Origin: Thiohalocapsa marina
Lineage (GTDB): Bacteria; Pseudomonadota; Gammaproteobacteria; Chromatiales; Chromatiaceae
Reading direction: 5' to 3'
Length of the DNA: 39,092 nucleotides
Assembly (NCBI RefSeq): GCF_008632335.1
Contig: NZ_VWXX01000038.1
Location: 1-39,092 of the forward strand
Shown here: piece after piece, positions 14,049 through 22,776 of the stretch
Layout of the letters: every line of letters begins with the position of its first letter
Position numbering within the stretch: position 1 is the first letter of the stretch
The notes under the pieces: generated by a model
Told to the model about the DNA's origin: nothing
Databases searched by the model: none
The model's input: the letters and a program-made list of their open reading frames with translations, nothing else
Made by a program: the position numbers and the translations under genes

Positions 14049-16577
14049 TCAGTCCACGCCGTCGGACCGCTGGACGCGGATGTGGCGGTAGATGGCCTGG
14101 TAGTGTTGCGCCGGTTGCGCCCAGGAATGATCCGCGCGCATGCCGTTCAGGCGCAGTTGCCGGAAGTACTCCGGATGGCGGCGCCAGAGGCCGATGGCAC
14201 GACCGAGGGCGGACTCGAGCCCGGCAGGGGTGAAATCGTCGAAGACGTAGCCGTTTCGCTCCGCGAAGGGGCGATCGCTGTAATTGGCGTCGAAGACCGT
14301 GTCTGCGAGCCCCCCCACCCGCCGCACCACCGGCACGCAGCCGTAGCGCATGGCAATCATCTGGGTCAGGCCGCAGGGCTCGTAGACGCTGGGGATCAGG
14401 ATCATGTCGGCAGCGGCGTAGATCAGGTGCGCCAGTTCCTCGTCGTAGCCCAGTTCCAGATGGCAGTCAGGGTGTGTCTCCAGTTCCCGCGCGATCTGCG
14501 CGAACTCCGCCTGCAGGGCGGGCTCGAGGGCGCTGCCCAGCAGCACGAACTGGCAGCCCTGCTCCAAGGCGTAAAAGATGCCGTGCCGGATCAGCTCGAC
14601 GCCCTTCTGCCGGTCCAGCCGGCTGACCACCGAGACCACCGGCTTGGGCCCGTCGGCGAGCCGCAGGCGCTCGCGCAACGCGCTGCGATTGCGCGCCTTG
14701 CGCTCCAGCGTCTCGGGGCCGTAGGGCGCCGGGATCAGGGGATCGGTCTGGGGATTCCACATGTCGCCATCGATGCCGTTGAGCACACCGCCGAACTTGT
14801 CGTCGTACTGCAACAGCAGCGACTGCAGACCGTACCCCTGCTCCGTGTGCTGGACTTCCCAGGCGTAACGCGGCGACACCGTGGTGACGAAGTTGGAGAA
14901 CACGATGCCGCCCTTGAGCAGGTTCACGGCGTCGGGGTTGCCCGGATCGCGCAGCCGGTCGGCGGTCATCAGGCGTTCCACGTCCAGGCCGTTGACCCGC
15001 AACACCTGATCATCGGTCCAGCCCTGGTAGCCGACATTGTGCAGAGTGAAGCAGACGCGGGTGCGATCCATGCCGAGCCGGGCGTAGACCTCGTACAGCA
15101 GCACCGGCACCAGCCCGGTCTGCCAGTCGTTGCAGTGGATGATGTCAGGCTGCCGACCGCTCTTGAACAGGAACTCCAGCAGCGCCCGTGCATAGAAGGC
15201 AAAGCGCACCGGGTCGTCGGGCTCGCCATAGATGCGGCCGCGCCGGAAAAAGGCTTGCTCGGAATGCGGCTCGATGAAATAGCAGCTGATGCCGTCCACC
15301 TCGCCGTGCTCCACATCACAGCGGACATGGCCGTCGTGGTACGGCACCCACAGGTCCGCAAAGACCTTGCGCAGGCCGTCGATCCGGTCGAGGCGCAGGC
15401 TGTCGTACCTGGGTAGCACGATCTCCACCCGATGCCCCTGCAGCGCGAGTTCGCGTGAGAGGCCGTGGGCAAAGTCACCGAGTCCGCCGGCCTTTGCAAC
15501 CGGCGCGCACTCGGGGGTGGCGATGATGATGTGCATAGATGAATCCTGATTTGAATCCCGGCCGGGTCCATGGACGCCCTCGCCGGGCCTTGCCCGCGAC
15601 AGCACCGGCAGGTGCGGCACACCGGCCAGCAGGCGCAGGATCAGCGCCCGCTCGCGCAACGGCAGCCGAAACGAGAAACGTCCGCCCGGCCCGACCCGGT
15701 AGGCATGTCCGCCGAGATCCAGCAGCGTCCCCGGGGCGGCCCCGCCATGGACCAGCAGTTCGGCGTCCAGTTCGAAGCCCTGTGCAGATGCCGGGCGACG
15801 TAGCGGCCCGCTGCCGGCCCTGACCTCCGGCTTTCGTTCCGGCTCCGGCTTCTTTGCCGGCGCTGACTTCTGCTCCGGCTCCGATTCGGGCTCCGGCTCC
15901 GGTTCGGGATCCGGTTCCGTTGCCGTCACTGATTCTGGTATCGGGCACCTGACTGGGGCTGTGACGCGTTCCGTGACGGATTCCGTGCTCTGTTCCGCGA
16001 CTGGCCCGGATGTAACTTGCAGTTTCGTCTCGGGCCGTGCCAGAGACGTCGCCGCAACGGACCGGCAGCGGTTGGACCGCGCCAGCAACACCCAGCCGCC
16101 GTCTGCGGTGCCCAGGCCCAGTTCCGCCAGGAACTCGCCGTCGCCGCCATAGTCGTAGAGTGCACCACCGTCGCTCCAGTGCTCGATCGCACCCACGGAG
16201 GCCGAAGCCTGGATCCGGGGCGGAGCGGAGACATCCAGCCGCAGCAGACGGATAGTCGCCACCGGGGCAGCGCGGCCGAAGGCGGCACGGGCCTCCTCGG
16301 CAAGTCCCGGCTCCAGATGCCACCGCAGCATCAGCGTGCCGGCGGATGCCGGATACAGCGTCAGGTGGGTACCCGCGGCGGTGTCCGGAAACGCCGGCTG
16401 CTCGGCAGACTCTGGAGCCGACTCCGGCACCGACTCTGGGGCCGACTCCGGCACGGCCTCCAGTGTCCGCTCTTCCGCGTCGATCTGGACGGATCGGTTC
16501 AGACATCCTCCCCCGGCCGGGGCCGACCCGGTCCGCCCCGTCCGGACAGGTGTGCCTTGGTGCTCGATGTCATCCAC
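14049..16577 (-). CDS. glgA: DUF4912-glycogen synthase fusion (GlgA)
   Basis: One unbroken 842-codon frame joins two proteins. Residues 348-842 are a complete GT5 glycogen synthase, which extends alpha-1,4-glucan from ADP-glucose. It starts MHIIIATPECAPVAKAGGLGD and contains VSRLDRQKGVELI and SVYEPCGLTQMIAMRYG. Residues about 50-160 resemble DUF4912 (ending FLAELGLGTADGGWVLLARSN). A Pro/Glu/Ser-rich linker follows, then a DUF4912-type tail domain (about 268-330). The first start is GTG at 16577 with a poor ribosome site. An internal ATG at 15536 has AGGA at good spacing and would give a normal 495-residue GlgA. Both products are possible. Its 3' end faces the sugar dehydrogenase gene. Confidence 0.88.
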   Translation of the reverse strand: MDDIEHQGTPVRTGRTGSAPAGGGCLNRSVQIDAEERTLEAVPESAPESVPESAPESAEQPAFPDTAAGTHLTLYPASAGTLMLRWHLEPGLAEEARAAFGRAAPVATIRLLRLDVSAPPRIQASASVGAIEHWSDGGALYDYGGDGEFLAELGLGTADGGWVLLARSNRCRSVAATSLARPETKLQVTSGPVAEQSTESVTERVTAPVRCPIPESVTATEPDPEPEPEPESEPEQKSAPAKKPEPERKPEVRAGSGPLRRPASAQGFELDAELLVHGGAAPGTLLDLGGHAYRVGPGGRFSFRLPLRERALILRLLAGVPHLPVLSRARPGEGVHGPGRDSNQDSSMHIIIATPECAPVAKAGGLGDFAHGLSRELALQGHRVEIVLPRYDSLRLDRIDGLRKVFADLWVPYHDGHVRCDVEHGEVDGISCYFIEPHSEQAFFRRGRIYGEPDDPVRFAFYARALLEFLFKSGRQPDIIHCNDWQTGLVPVLLYEVYARLGMDRTRVCFTLHNVGYQGWTDDQVLRVNGLDVERLMTADRLRDPGNPDAVNLLKGGIVFSNFVTTVSPRYAWEVQHTEQGYGLQSLLLQYDDKFGGVLNGIDGDMWNPQTDPLIPAPYGPETLERKARNRSALRERLRLADGPKPVVSVVSRLDRQKGVELIRHGIFYALEQGCQFVLLGSALEPALQAEFAQIARELETHPDCHLELGYDEELAHLIYAAADMILIPSVYEPCGLTQMIAMRYGCVPVVRRVGGLADTVFDANYSDRPFAERNGYVFDDFTPAGLESALGRAIGLWRRHPEYFRQLRLNGMRADHSWAQPAQHYQAIYRHIRVQRSDGVD
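16408..16455. repeat. 24-bp tandem duplication in the glgA fusion N-terminus
   Basis: Two 24-bp units (16408-16431 and 16432-16455) differ at two positions and encode the repeated Pro-Glu-Ser-Ala/Val peptide near the start of the DUF4912 part. The unit length keeps the reading frame. Confidence 0.85.
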
Positions 16578-16766
16578 TCGCTCGCTGCCAGTCTCGTCTC
16601 AGCCGGTTATTTTGCCTGATTTGGCAGCGGCCTGCCCATCAGCCTTGCAGGGAGCTGTACAGACGGCTGTTCAGATGGCTGCGCCGGACCCAGGTTTTTT
16701 CGCCGAATGCCGAGTAATTAGGCGCATCCTGTCCTACACTAAGGGTATGAATTGGCCAAAAATACC

Positions 16767-16808
16767 GGCCCCAAGCGATCGGCCCCAAGCGATCGGCCCC
16801 AAGCATTC
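16767..16808. repeat. Three 14-bp tandem repeats between glgA and the PilZ gene
   Basis: Two exact copies of GGCCCCAAGCGATC (16767-16780 and 16781-16794) are followed by a third with two changes (16795-16808). They lie in the divergent region, just upstream of the PilZ ribosome-binding site. At 14 bp the units are not a multiple of three, which supports starting the gene downstream of them. Confidence 0.9.
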
Positions 16809-16838
16809 GCACAACGGAATCGAGGCAAGACAGCACCC

Positions 16839-17225
16839 ATGATGGAACACCGCTGGCATCGACGTGTCCCGATCGAGATACCCGTGAGCCTGCACTTCAC
16901 TGACGGTGCATTCGGCCCCGGTATCGCCTGGAACATATGCCAGGGCGGGCTGTTCGTGCATACCTCCATGCGGGCACCCTGCAATGGCTGCCTGGACGTA
17001 CGGCTCACGGTTACCTCTGCCCATGGCCCCTGCAGCGTCCGGTTGCCGGCGCTAGTGGTCCACCGCAACAAGGATGGCATCGGCCTGATGTTCCGCGGCC
17101 TGGACGAGCAGGCGGAAAACGCGGTGTCGCAGTTGCTGCTGGCCCATGGCCAGACCACAGGCGCGCCCATCACGCTGGGCGATCGCTCCAGTGCAACCCT
17201 GAGCCGAGACCAGGCTGAATCCTAG
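16839..17225 (+). CDS. PilZ-domain protein
   Basis: The 128-residue product is little more than a PilZ domain, the usual bacterial receptor fold for cyclic-di-GMP. The arginine motif RWHRR is at about residues 5-9. The second motif, normally [D/N]xSxxG, reads NICQGG here, with Cys in place of Ser. The frame is open back to a TTG at 16752, but that would translate the 14-bp tandem repeats. The paired ATGs at 16839/16842 have a GAGG upstream and give a normal PilZ N-terminus. It lies between the glycogen genes, divergent from glgA and convergent with glgX. Confidence 0.82.
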   Translation: MMEHRWHRRVPIEIPVSLHFTDGAFGPGIAWNICQGGLFVHTSMRAPCNGCLDVRLTVTSAHGPCSVRLPALVVHRNKDGIGLMFRGLDEQAENAVSQLLLAHGQTTGAPITLGDRSSATLSRDQAES

Positions 17226-17244
17226 CCGGGACCAGGCTGGATCC
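17202..17244. repeat. 22-bp tandem duplication across the PilZ stop codon
   Basis: The 21 bases at 17202-17222 recur at 17224-17244 with two changes, giving a 22-bp period. The stop codon TAG (17223-17225) lies at the junction, so the second unit is untranslated. Confidence 0.85.
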
Positions 17245-17256
17245 AAGCTGACAGAG

Positions 17257-19314
17257 TCAACCGCCGTCGGTCCGGATTCCCTCCAGCACCAGCACGCCAT
17301 GCGCCGGCACACCGACCCGACTGCGGCTCAGGGGTCGCTGATCGCTGCGTTCCACAAGGTCCTGGGGTGATCTGGCCCAGGTCCGTGCGGCAACCGCCCA
17401 TGACCACCCCGGCAGCGTCGGCAACACGAAGGTGCAGGCGCCGGCACCAAAATTGAACACGGCATGCAGCGGTGGCTCCTCACCTCCGCGCCCGTGCAGG
17501 GTGAAGGCCAGCTCCCTGGCATCTTCGGCGTTCCAGTCCGGGGCCTCGCCCTCGGGGCCGAACCACTCGATTTCCCGATGGCTGAGGAACTGTCGCCGCC
17601 GCAGGCTGGGATGCCGCTTGCGCAGCGCGATCATGCCGCGAACGAACCGCAACATGTCGGCATTGCGTTCGGCCAGGGACCAGTCGATCCAGCCGAGGGC
17701 ATTGTCCTGGCACCAGGTGTTGTTGTTGCAGGCCGCGGAGCGCAACAGCTCGTCACCGGCATTCAGCATCGGAATGCCCTGGCTCAGGAAGAGCACGGCC
17801 ATGAAGTTCTTCGCCTGACGTCGACGCAGGGCGAGAATGGCCGGGCTGTTGCACGGGCCCTCGGCGCCGCAATTCCAGCTCAGGTTGTGCGCGCAGCCAT
17901 CCCGGTTGCCCTCGTGATTCGGCGCATTGGCCTTTTTGTCGCAGCTCACCAGGTCCAGCAGCGTGAAGCCGTCGTGACAGGTGATGAAGTTGATGCTGTT
18001 GATGGGGTGGCGCAGGTTCCCCTGATAGAGATCGCTGCTGCCGGCGATGCGGGTGGCGACCTGGTCGATCAAGCCGCCGTCCCCGCGCACCGCACGGCGC
18101 AGGTCATCGCGGTAGCGGCCGTTCCATTCCATCCACCGGTACCCGGGAAAGGACCCCACGTGGTACAGCCCCGCCGCATCCCAGGCCTCGGCAATGATCT
18201 TGCTGCCGGCCAGCACGTCGGACAGCTCGATGCCCCATAGCACCGGCGGGTGGTGCATGGGAACGCCGTTCTCGTCGCGGGCCATGGCACTGGCCAGATC
18301 GAAACGGAAGCCGTCCACGTGCATCTCGCGCACCCAGTATTCCAGGCAGTCGATGATGAAGCGGGCCATGAACGGATGGTTTGCATTCACCGTGTTGCCG
18401 CAACCGGTGAAGTCCAGATAGCGGGAACGGTCCGCGGCATCGAGCATGTAGAAGGTCTCGTTGCCAATGCCTTTGAAGTTGATCAGGGGCCCGCCCTGGC
18501 CGCCCTCGGCAGTGTGGTTGAACACCACGTCCAGCAATACGCCGATGCCGGCCCGGTGCAGGGCCTTGACCAGGTCGCGGAACTCGTCGCGCTGGCGCTC
18601 CGGATCGACGCAATAGCCGGGGTGCGGGGCAAAGAAGCTGTGCGTGCTGTAGCCCCAGAAGTTGCTCAGCCCGGCGGCGCCCACCGGCTCAGGCACGTCC
18701 TGTTCATCGAACGCCATGACCGGCAGCAGCTCGACATGGGTGACACCCAGCGAACGCAGATAGGGGATCTTCTCCACCAGCCCGAGAAAGCTGCCGGGGT
18801 GGGCCACGCCGGCAGACGGATGCCGCGTGAAGCCGCCCACATGCAGTTCATAGATGATCATCTCCTGGGACGGCATGCGCAGCAGCTGATCGCCTTCCCA
18901 GTCGTAGTCGTCTGCCAGCACGATGCCGCGGATGGAGTCGTGGGCCTGCGCACCCTCGCGGCAGCGCCGCGCGCGATCCCAGCGGCGGGTGTCCACCGCA
19001 CGCGCCCAGGGATCCACCAGCTCCACGTCGCCGTCGAACAGCCAGCCGTGTCCCACCGGATCATGCGGCCCTTGCATGCGCCAGGTGTAGCGTGTCCCCG
19101 GCGGCAGCCCCACCACCTGCACATGCCAGCTGAAGAAGGTGTGATTCACCTCCGGATCCAGCGCAATCACCTGAAACGGCGTCTTCGCCGCGGCATCCGC
19201 ATACAGCAACAAGGTCGCCCCGGTGGCGTGGCGACTGTAGATGGAAAAGTTGATGCCGTGGTCGACGACGCTGGCGCCGGGTGGATAACGACGGCCGGGA
19301 CGAACCGGATACAT
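17257..19314 (-). CDS. glgX: Glycogen debranching enzyme GlgX (isoamylase type)
   Basis: The enzyme hydrolyses alpha-1,6 branches of glycogen, usually limit-dextrin branches left by phosphorylase. The 685-residue product has an N-terminal CBM48 domain (about 1-110) and a GH13 barrel with DVVFNHT (about 262-268). The nucleophile D339 lies in GFRFDLAS, the acid/base E376 in IIAEAWD, and the third acid in FITCHDGFT. GDELLRS...NNNTWCQDN is typical of the GlgX/TreX group. The ATG at 19314 shares its A with the TGA of the preceding kinase gene, so the two are coupled. A TTG one codon upstream is less likely. Confidence 0.93.
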   Translation of the reverse strand: MYPVRPGRRYPPGASVVDHGINFSIYSRHATGATLLLYADAAAKTPFQVIALDPEVNHTFFSWHVQVVGLPPGTRYTWRMQGPHDPVGHGWLFDGDVELVDPWARAVDTRRWDRARRCREGAQAHDSIRGIVLADDYDWEGDQLLRMPSQEMIIYELHVGGFTRHPSAGVAHPGSFLGLVEKIPYLRSLGVTHVELLPVMAFDEQDVPEPVGAAGLSNFWGYSTHSFFAPHPGYCVDPERQRDEFRDLVKALHRAGIGVLLDVVFNHTAEGGQGGPLINFKGIGNETFYMLDAADRSRYLDFTGCGNTVNANHPFMARFIIDCLEYWVREMHVDGFRFDLASAMARDENGVPMHHPPVLWGIELSDVLAGSKIIAEAWDAAGLYHVGSFPGYRWMEWNGRYRDDLRRAVRGDGGLIDQVATRIAGSSDLYQGNLRHPINSINFITCHDGFTLLDLVSCDKKANAPNHEGNRDGCAHNLSWNCGAEGPCNSPAILALRRRQAKNFMAVLFLSQGIPMLNAGDELLRSAACNNNTWCQDNALGWIDWSLAERNADMLRFVRGMIALRKRHPSLRRRQFLSHREIEWFGPEGEAPDWNAEDARELAFTLHGRGGEEPPLHAVFNFGAGACTFVLPTLPGWSWAVAARTWARSPQDLVERSDQRPLSRSRVGVPAHGVLVLEGIRTDGG

Positions 19315-20279
19315 CAAACCGTGAAGCGGCCCTCGCGCAACATCTGCGCCTCCATGACCTCCAGTTCCCTGGCCCCCGAGACCACCACGCTGGGGTCCGG
19401 CACGAAATCCAGGTCCGGATTCAGGCGCTGATAGGGCACGGAATTGAGAATGACCTTGATGGCATTTAGCCGCGCCTTGGCCTTGTTGTTGGAACGGATA
19501 ATGGTCCAGGGCGCCCAGGATGTATGGGTGCGGCGCAGCATCTCATATTTCTGGTGGGTGAAATCATCCCAGCGATCCTGCGCCTGGACATCGATCTCGG
19601 ACAGCTTCCACTGCCGCAGCGGGTCGGTCTTGCGCCGCTCGAACCGGCGCGCCTGCTCCTCCTTGGTGACGCTGAAATAGAGCTTGATCAGGATGGTGCC
19701 CTGGCGCACCAGATCCTTCTCGAAGCCCACCACGCCGTGCATGAAGTTCTCGTACTCCTCGGGCGTGCAGAAGCCGAACACCGGCTCCACCATGGCGCGG
19801 TTGTACCAGCTGCGATCGAACAGCACCTGCTCGCCGCCGTGGGGAAACTGTTCGACATAGCGCTGGAAGAACCACTGGGTGCGCTGATGCTCCGTGGGCT
19901 TGCCCAGGGCCACCACACGGTAGTGCTTTTCGTTCATGTAGCGGGTCACCCGGCGGATGGTGCCGCCCTTGCCCGCCGCATCGCGTCCCTCAAACAGGAT
20001 GATCACCCGTTTTTGCGTCTCCTCCAGATACTTCTGCATCCGGATCAGTTCCGCCTGGAAGGGCTTCAGCGCCTTTTCGTCGCGGCGCTTGATCACGGCG
20101 CTGCGGTTTTCCCGCTTGAAGCTGGCAAGGGTGGCCCGGGTCTGGGCGTGCTCTTCAAGCAGTTCACGCAGACGCTGTCGCTTGCCGTCCACCTCGACCC
20201 ATTGATCGTCACGCAATGTTTCCGTTTTGCCGGGTGCATTCTCGACCGGGGTGTCCGTTCTGTCTGTCTCGGATGCCAT
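19314..20279 (-). CDS. ppk2: Polyphosphate kinase 2 (PPK2)
   Basis: PPK2 transfers phosphate between polyphosphate and nucleoside diphosphates or monophosphates. The 321-residue product has the PPK2 Walker A GRDAAGKGG (98-106), the Walker B-lid region DRSWYNRA (155-162) and a basic, helical N-terminus, with the length of single-domain enzymes. The ATG at 20279 has GAGG 9 nt upstream and is preferred to the TTG three codons earlier. Coupling to glgX by TGATG overlap links phosphate and glycogen storage in one operon. The preferred nucleotide cannot be read from sequence alone. Confidence 0.92.
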   Translation of the reverse strand: MASETDRTDTPVENAPGKTETLRDDQWVEVDGKRQRLRELLEEHAQTRATLASFKRENRSAVIKRRDEKALKPFQAELIRMQKYLEETQKRVIILFEGRDAAGKGGTIRRVTRYMNEKHYRVVALGKPTEHQRTQWFFQRYVEQFPHGGEQVLFDRSWYNRAMVEPVFGFCTPEEYENFMHGVVGFEKDLVRQGTILIKLYFSVTKEEQARRFERRKTDPLRQWKLSEIDVQAQDRWDDFTHQKYEMLRRTHTSWAPWTIIRSNNKAKARLNAIKVILNSVPYQRLNPDLDFVPDPSVVVSGARELEVMEAQMLREGRFTV

Positions 20280-20377
20280 GACGATCAACCTCTGATTGTT
20301 TGAAATACCTAGGCATCATACCACTTTCCAGAATACGGACCCTTGCTCCGGGTCAGCCCCGAGCCCGGGATGGTGAA

Positions 20378-21541
20378 TCAGTACCGCCGGGCGCGATCGA
20401 CGAATCCGAACGCGGCCAGCCATCCCAGCGCCGCCGCCACCGCGGCGACGACGAAGGTGGCAGTGGCCCCGACGCCGGACCACAGGGCACCGCTGAGCAG
20501 GCTGCCGAGGGCACCGCCCAGACCAAAGCTAACGCTGTTGTACAGGGCCTGCCCGCGCCCTTGGGTGGACCCCGGAAAGTAGTGATGGGTCAGATGGATG
20601 GCCGATGCGTGGAAGGCGCCGAAGCTCGCCGCATGCAACCCCTGGGCGAGGATCTGCAGCGCCCACTGCTCGATGAAGAAGCCGATCATCAGCCAGCGCA
20701 CCGCCGCCAGCGCCAGGCTGGCCAGGAGCAGCTGGCGCGCGCCGAAGTGCTCCAGCAGCCAGTGCATGCGCAGGAACACCAGCACCTCGATGACCACGCC
20801 CAGCGCCCACAGGGCACCGACGACGGTGCTGGTGTAGCCGTGCGACTCGAGAAAGATGGAATAGAAGGCGTAATAGGCTGCATGACTGGCCTGCATGAGC
20901 AGACAGGCCAGCAGAAAGAACAAGATCTCCGGCCGGCGCAGCAGGCCGCGCAGGGACGCCTGGGCGCCATGGGTAGCCGGCGGCTGCCCCCGATCCGGGA
21001 TCAGCAGGCAGCTGAACCAGACGCCGATGAACAGCACCAGCACCGTGACCGGAATCAGCAACGCCCCGGTCGGTGTCGCCAGGCCGCCGGCGCGGTCGAG
21101 CCACCAGCCGATGCCGGCCACAGTCAGGATGAAGCCGATGCTGCCCCATAGGCGCACGCTGGCATAGCGGTTGACCCGCGCCCCCAGGTGGTTGAAGGTG
21201 ACCGATTCCATCAACGGCAGGGGCGCATTCCAGAAGAAGCTGAACGCGGCCATCACCAGCACCATGCCGGTCAGGCTGTCGGCCCAGAACACGCCGAGGA
21301 AGCAGCACACCGCCAGCGCGGCGCCAACACGCACGATGGGCATGCGCCGGCCGGAGCGGTCCGCCAGCCAGCCCCAGACGATGGGCGCAATGATCTTGGT
21401 GCCCATCAGGATGGCCATCAGCAGACCGATGGCGGCGGCATCGAAACCGCGTTGCAGCAGGTACGGCCCCCAGAAGGGGACCAGCGCCCCAAGGGCGGCG
21501 AAATGGAAGAAGTAGTAGCTGGAGAGGCGGACGTAGGGCAT
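20378..21541 (-). CDS. MFS transporter (HcaT/MFS_1-like)
   Basis: The 387-residue product has twelve predicted membrane helices in two halves. The loop WGWLADRSGRRMPIVR between helices 2 and 3 is the major-facilitator signature. The opening MPYVRLSSYYFFHFAALGALVPFWGPYLLQRGF resembles the HcaT/nucleoside-proton symporter-like group. The substrate cannot be told. It follows aroC by 59 bp on the same strand and could share its transcript. The start ATG has only a weak ribosome-binding site. Confidence 0.85.
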   Translation of the reverse strand: MPYVRLSSYYFFHFAALGALVPFWGPYLLQRGFDAAAIGLLMAILMGTKIIAPIVWGWLADRSGRRMPIVRVGAALAVCCFLGVFWADSLTGMVLVMAAFSFFWNAPLPLMESVTFNHLGARVNRYASVRLWGSIGFILTVAGIGWWLDRAGGLATPTGALLIPVTVLVLFIGVWFSCLLIPDRGQPPATHGAQASLRGLLRRPEILFFLLACLLMQASHAAYYAFYSIFLESHGYTSTVVGALWALGVVIEVLVFLRMHWLLEHFGARQLLLASLALAAVRWLMIGFFIEQWALQILAQGLHAASFGAFHASAIHLTHHYFPGSTQGRGQALYNSVSFGLGGALGSLLSGALWSGVGATATFVVAAVAAALGWLAAFGFVDRARRY

Positions 21542-21600
21542 GGATCAGGGATCGCGAGACGTCCGCTTCCACAGCCCGGCCGGGTCAGCCGGGGTGTTGC

Positions 21601-22716
21601 TCAGGGGGCGCTGGCGGGCAGCGGCGACAGCGGTGGCCGGACATCGGCGTTCTGGCCGCGGTGTCGCAGCAGGTGGTCCGCCAGTACCAGGGCCAGCATG
21701 GCCTCGGCGATGGGAGTGGCGCGAATGCCGACACAGGGATCATGTCGTCCCTTGGTGATGACCTCGGTGGCCTGACCGGTCAGGTCCACGGTGCGCCCCG
21801 GCAGCCGCACGCTGGAGGTGGGCTTGAGCGCCAGCCGGGCCACCACGGGCTGGCCGCTGGAGATGCCGCCGAGCACACCGCCGGCGTTGTTGCCGACGAA
21901 GCCCTCGGGGGTCATGGCGTCGCGATGCTCGGTGCCCTTCTGCTCCACGCAGTCGAAACCGGCGCCGATCTCCACGCCCTTCACGGCATTGATGCTCATC
22001 AGGGCATGGGCGATGTCGGCATCCAGCCGATCGAACACCGGCTCGCCGAGGCCGGGCGGCACCCCCTCGGCGATCACCGTCACCTCGGCGCCGATGGAGT
22101 CCCCGGACTTGCGCAGGGCATCCATGTAGGCCTCCATTTCCGCCACCCGCTCCGCCACGGGGCTGAAGAACGGATTGCGCTCCACCTGGTCCCAATCGAA
22201 CCCGGGCTCGCCCACGGCCGCGGTCCGGATCGGCCCGAGCCGCGACAGATAACCCCGCACCCGCACCCCGGCCAGTGTCTGCAGGCAGCGCTTGGCGATG
22301 CCGCCGGCGGCCACCCGGATGGCGGTCTCACGTGCCGAGGAACGCCCGCCGCCGCGGTAATCGCGCCGACCGTACTTCATGGTATAGGTATAGTCTGCGT
22401 GTCCGGGCCGGAATTTTGCCGCGATCTCGGCATAGTCCTTGGAGCGCTGATCCTCGTTCTGGATCAGCAGTCCGATGGGCGCGCCGGTGGTCACACCCTC
22501 GAACACGCCGGACAGGATCTGAACCCGGTCCGACTCCCGCCGCTGGGTGGTGTGGCGCGACTGGCCCGGCTTGCGCCGGTCCAGATCCTGTTGCAGGTCC
22601 GCCTCCGACAAGGGCAGCCCGGGCGGGCAGCCATCGACGATGCCACCGATGGCCGGCCCGTGGCTCTCGCCGAAGCTGGTGAGGACGAACGAGCGTCCGA
22701 TGCTGTTTCCGGACAT
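21601..22716 (-). CDS. aroC: Chorismate synthase
   Basis: AroC converts 5-enolpyruvylshikimate-3-phosphate to chorismate, the last step of the common aromatic pathway, using reduced FMN. The 371-residue product has the family signatures [19 protein letters not shown] near the N-terminus, [19 protein letters not shown] in the middle and [19 protein letters not shown] near the C-terminus. All three regions are intact. The gene stands between a TolC-family gene upstream (60 bp) and an MFS gene downstream, all in one direction. Confidence 0.96.
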   Translation of the reverse strand: MSGNSIGRSFVLTSFGESHGPAIGGIVDGCPPGLPLSEADLQQDLDRRKPGQSRHTTQRRESDRVQILSGVFEGVTTGAPIGLLIQNEDQRSKDYAEIAAKFRPGHADYTYTMKYGRRDYRGGGRSSARETAIRVAAGGIAKRCLQTLAGVRVRGYLSRLGPIRTAAVGEPGFDWDQVERNPFFSPVAERVAEMEAYMDALRKSGDSIGAEVTVIAEGVPPGLGEPVFDRLDADIAHALMSINAVKGVEIGAGFDCVEQKGTEHRDAMTPEGFVGNNAGGVLGGISSGQPVVARLALKPTSSVRLPGRTVDLTGQATEVITKGRHDPCVGIRATPIAEAMLALVLADHLLRHRGQNADVRPPLSPLPASAP

Positions 22717-22776
22717 GGCGGGCTACCGTCGCGAGGGTCGGAGAAACGGGGCGGGTTGGGCTTGATGGACCAGGAC

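Noticed and set aside
16767-16808. Tandem units considered as a CRISPR array
   Set aside because: The units are 14 bp and directly abutting, with no spacers and no cas genes.
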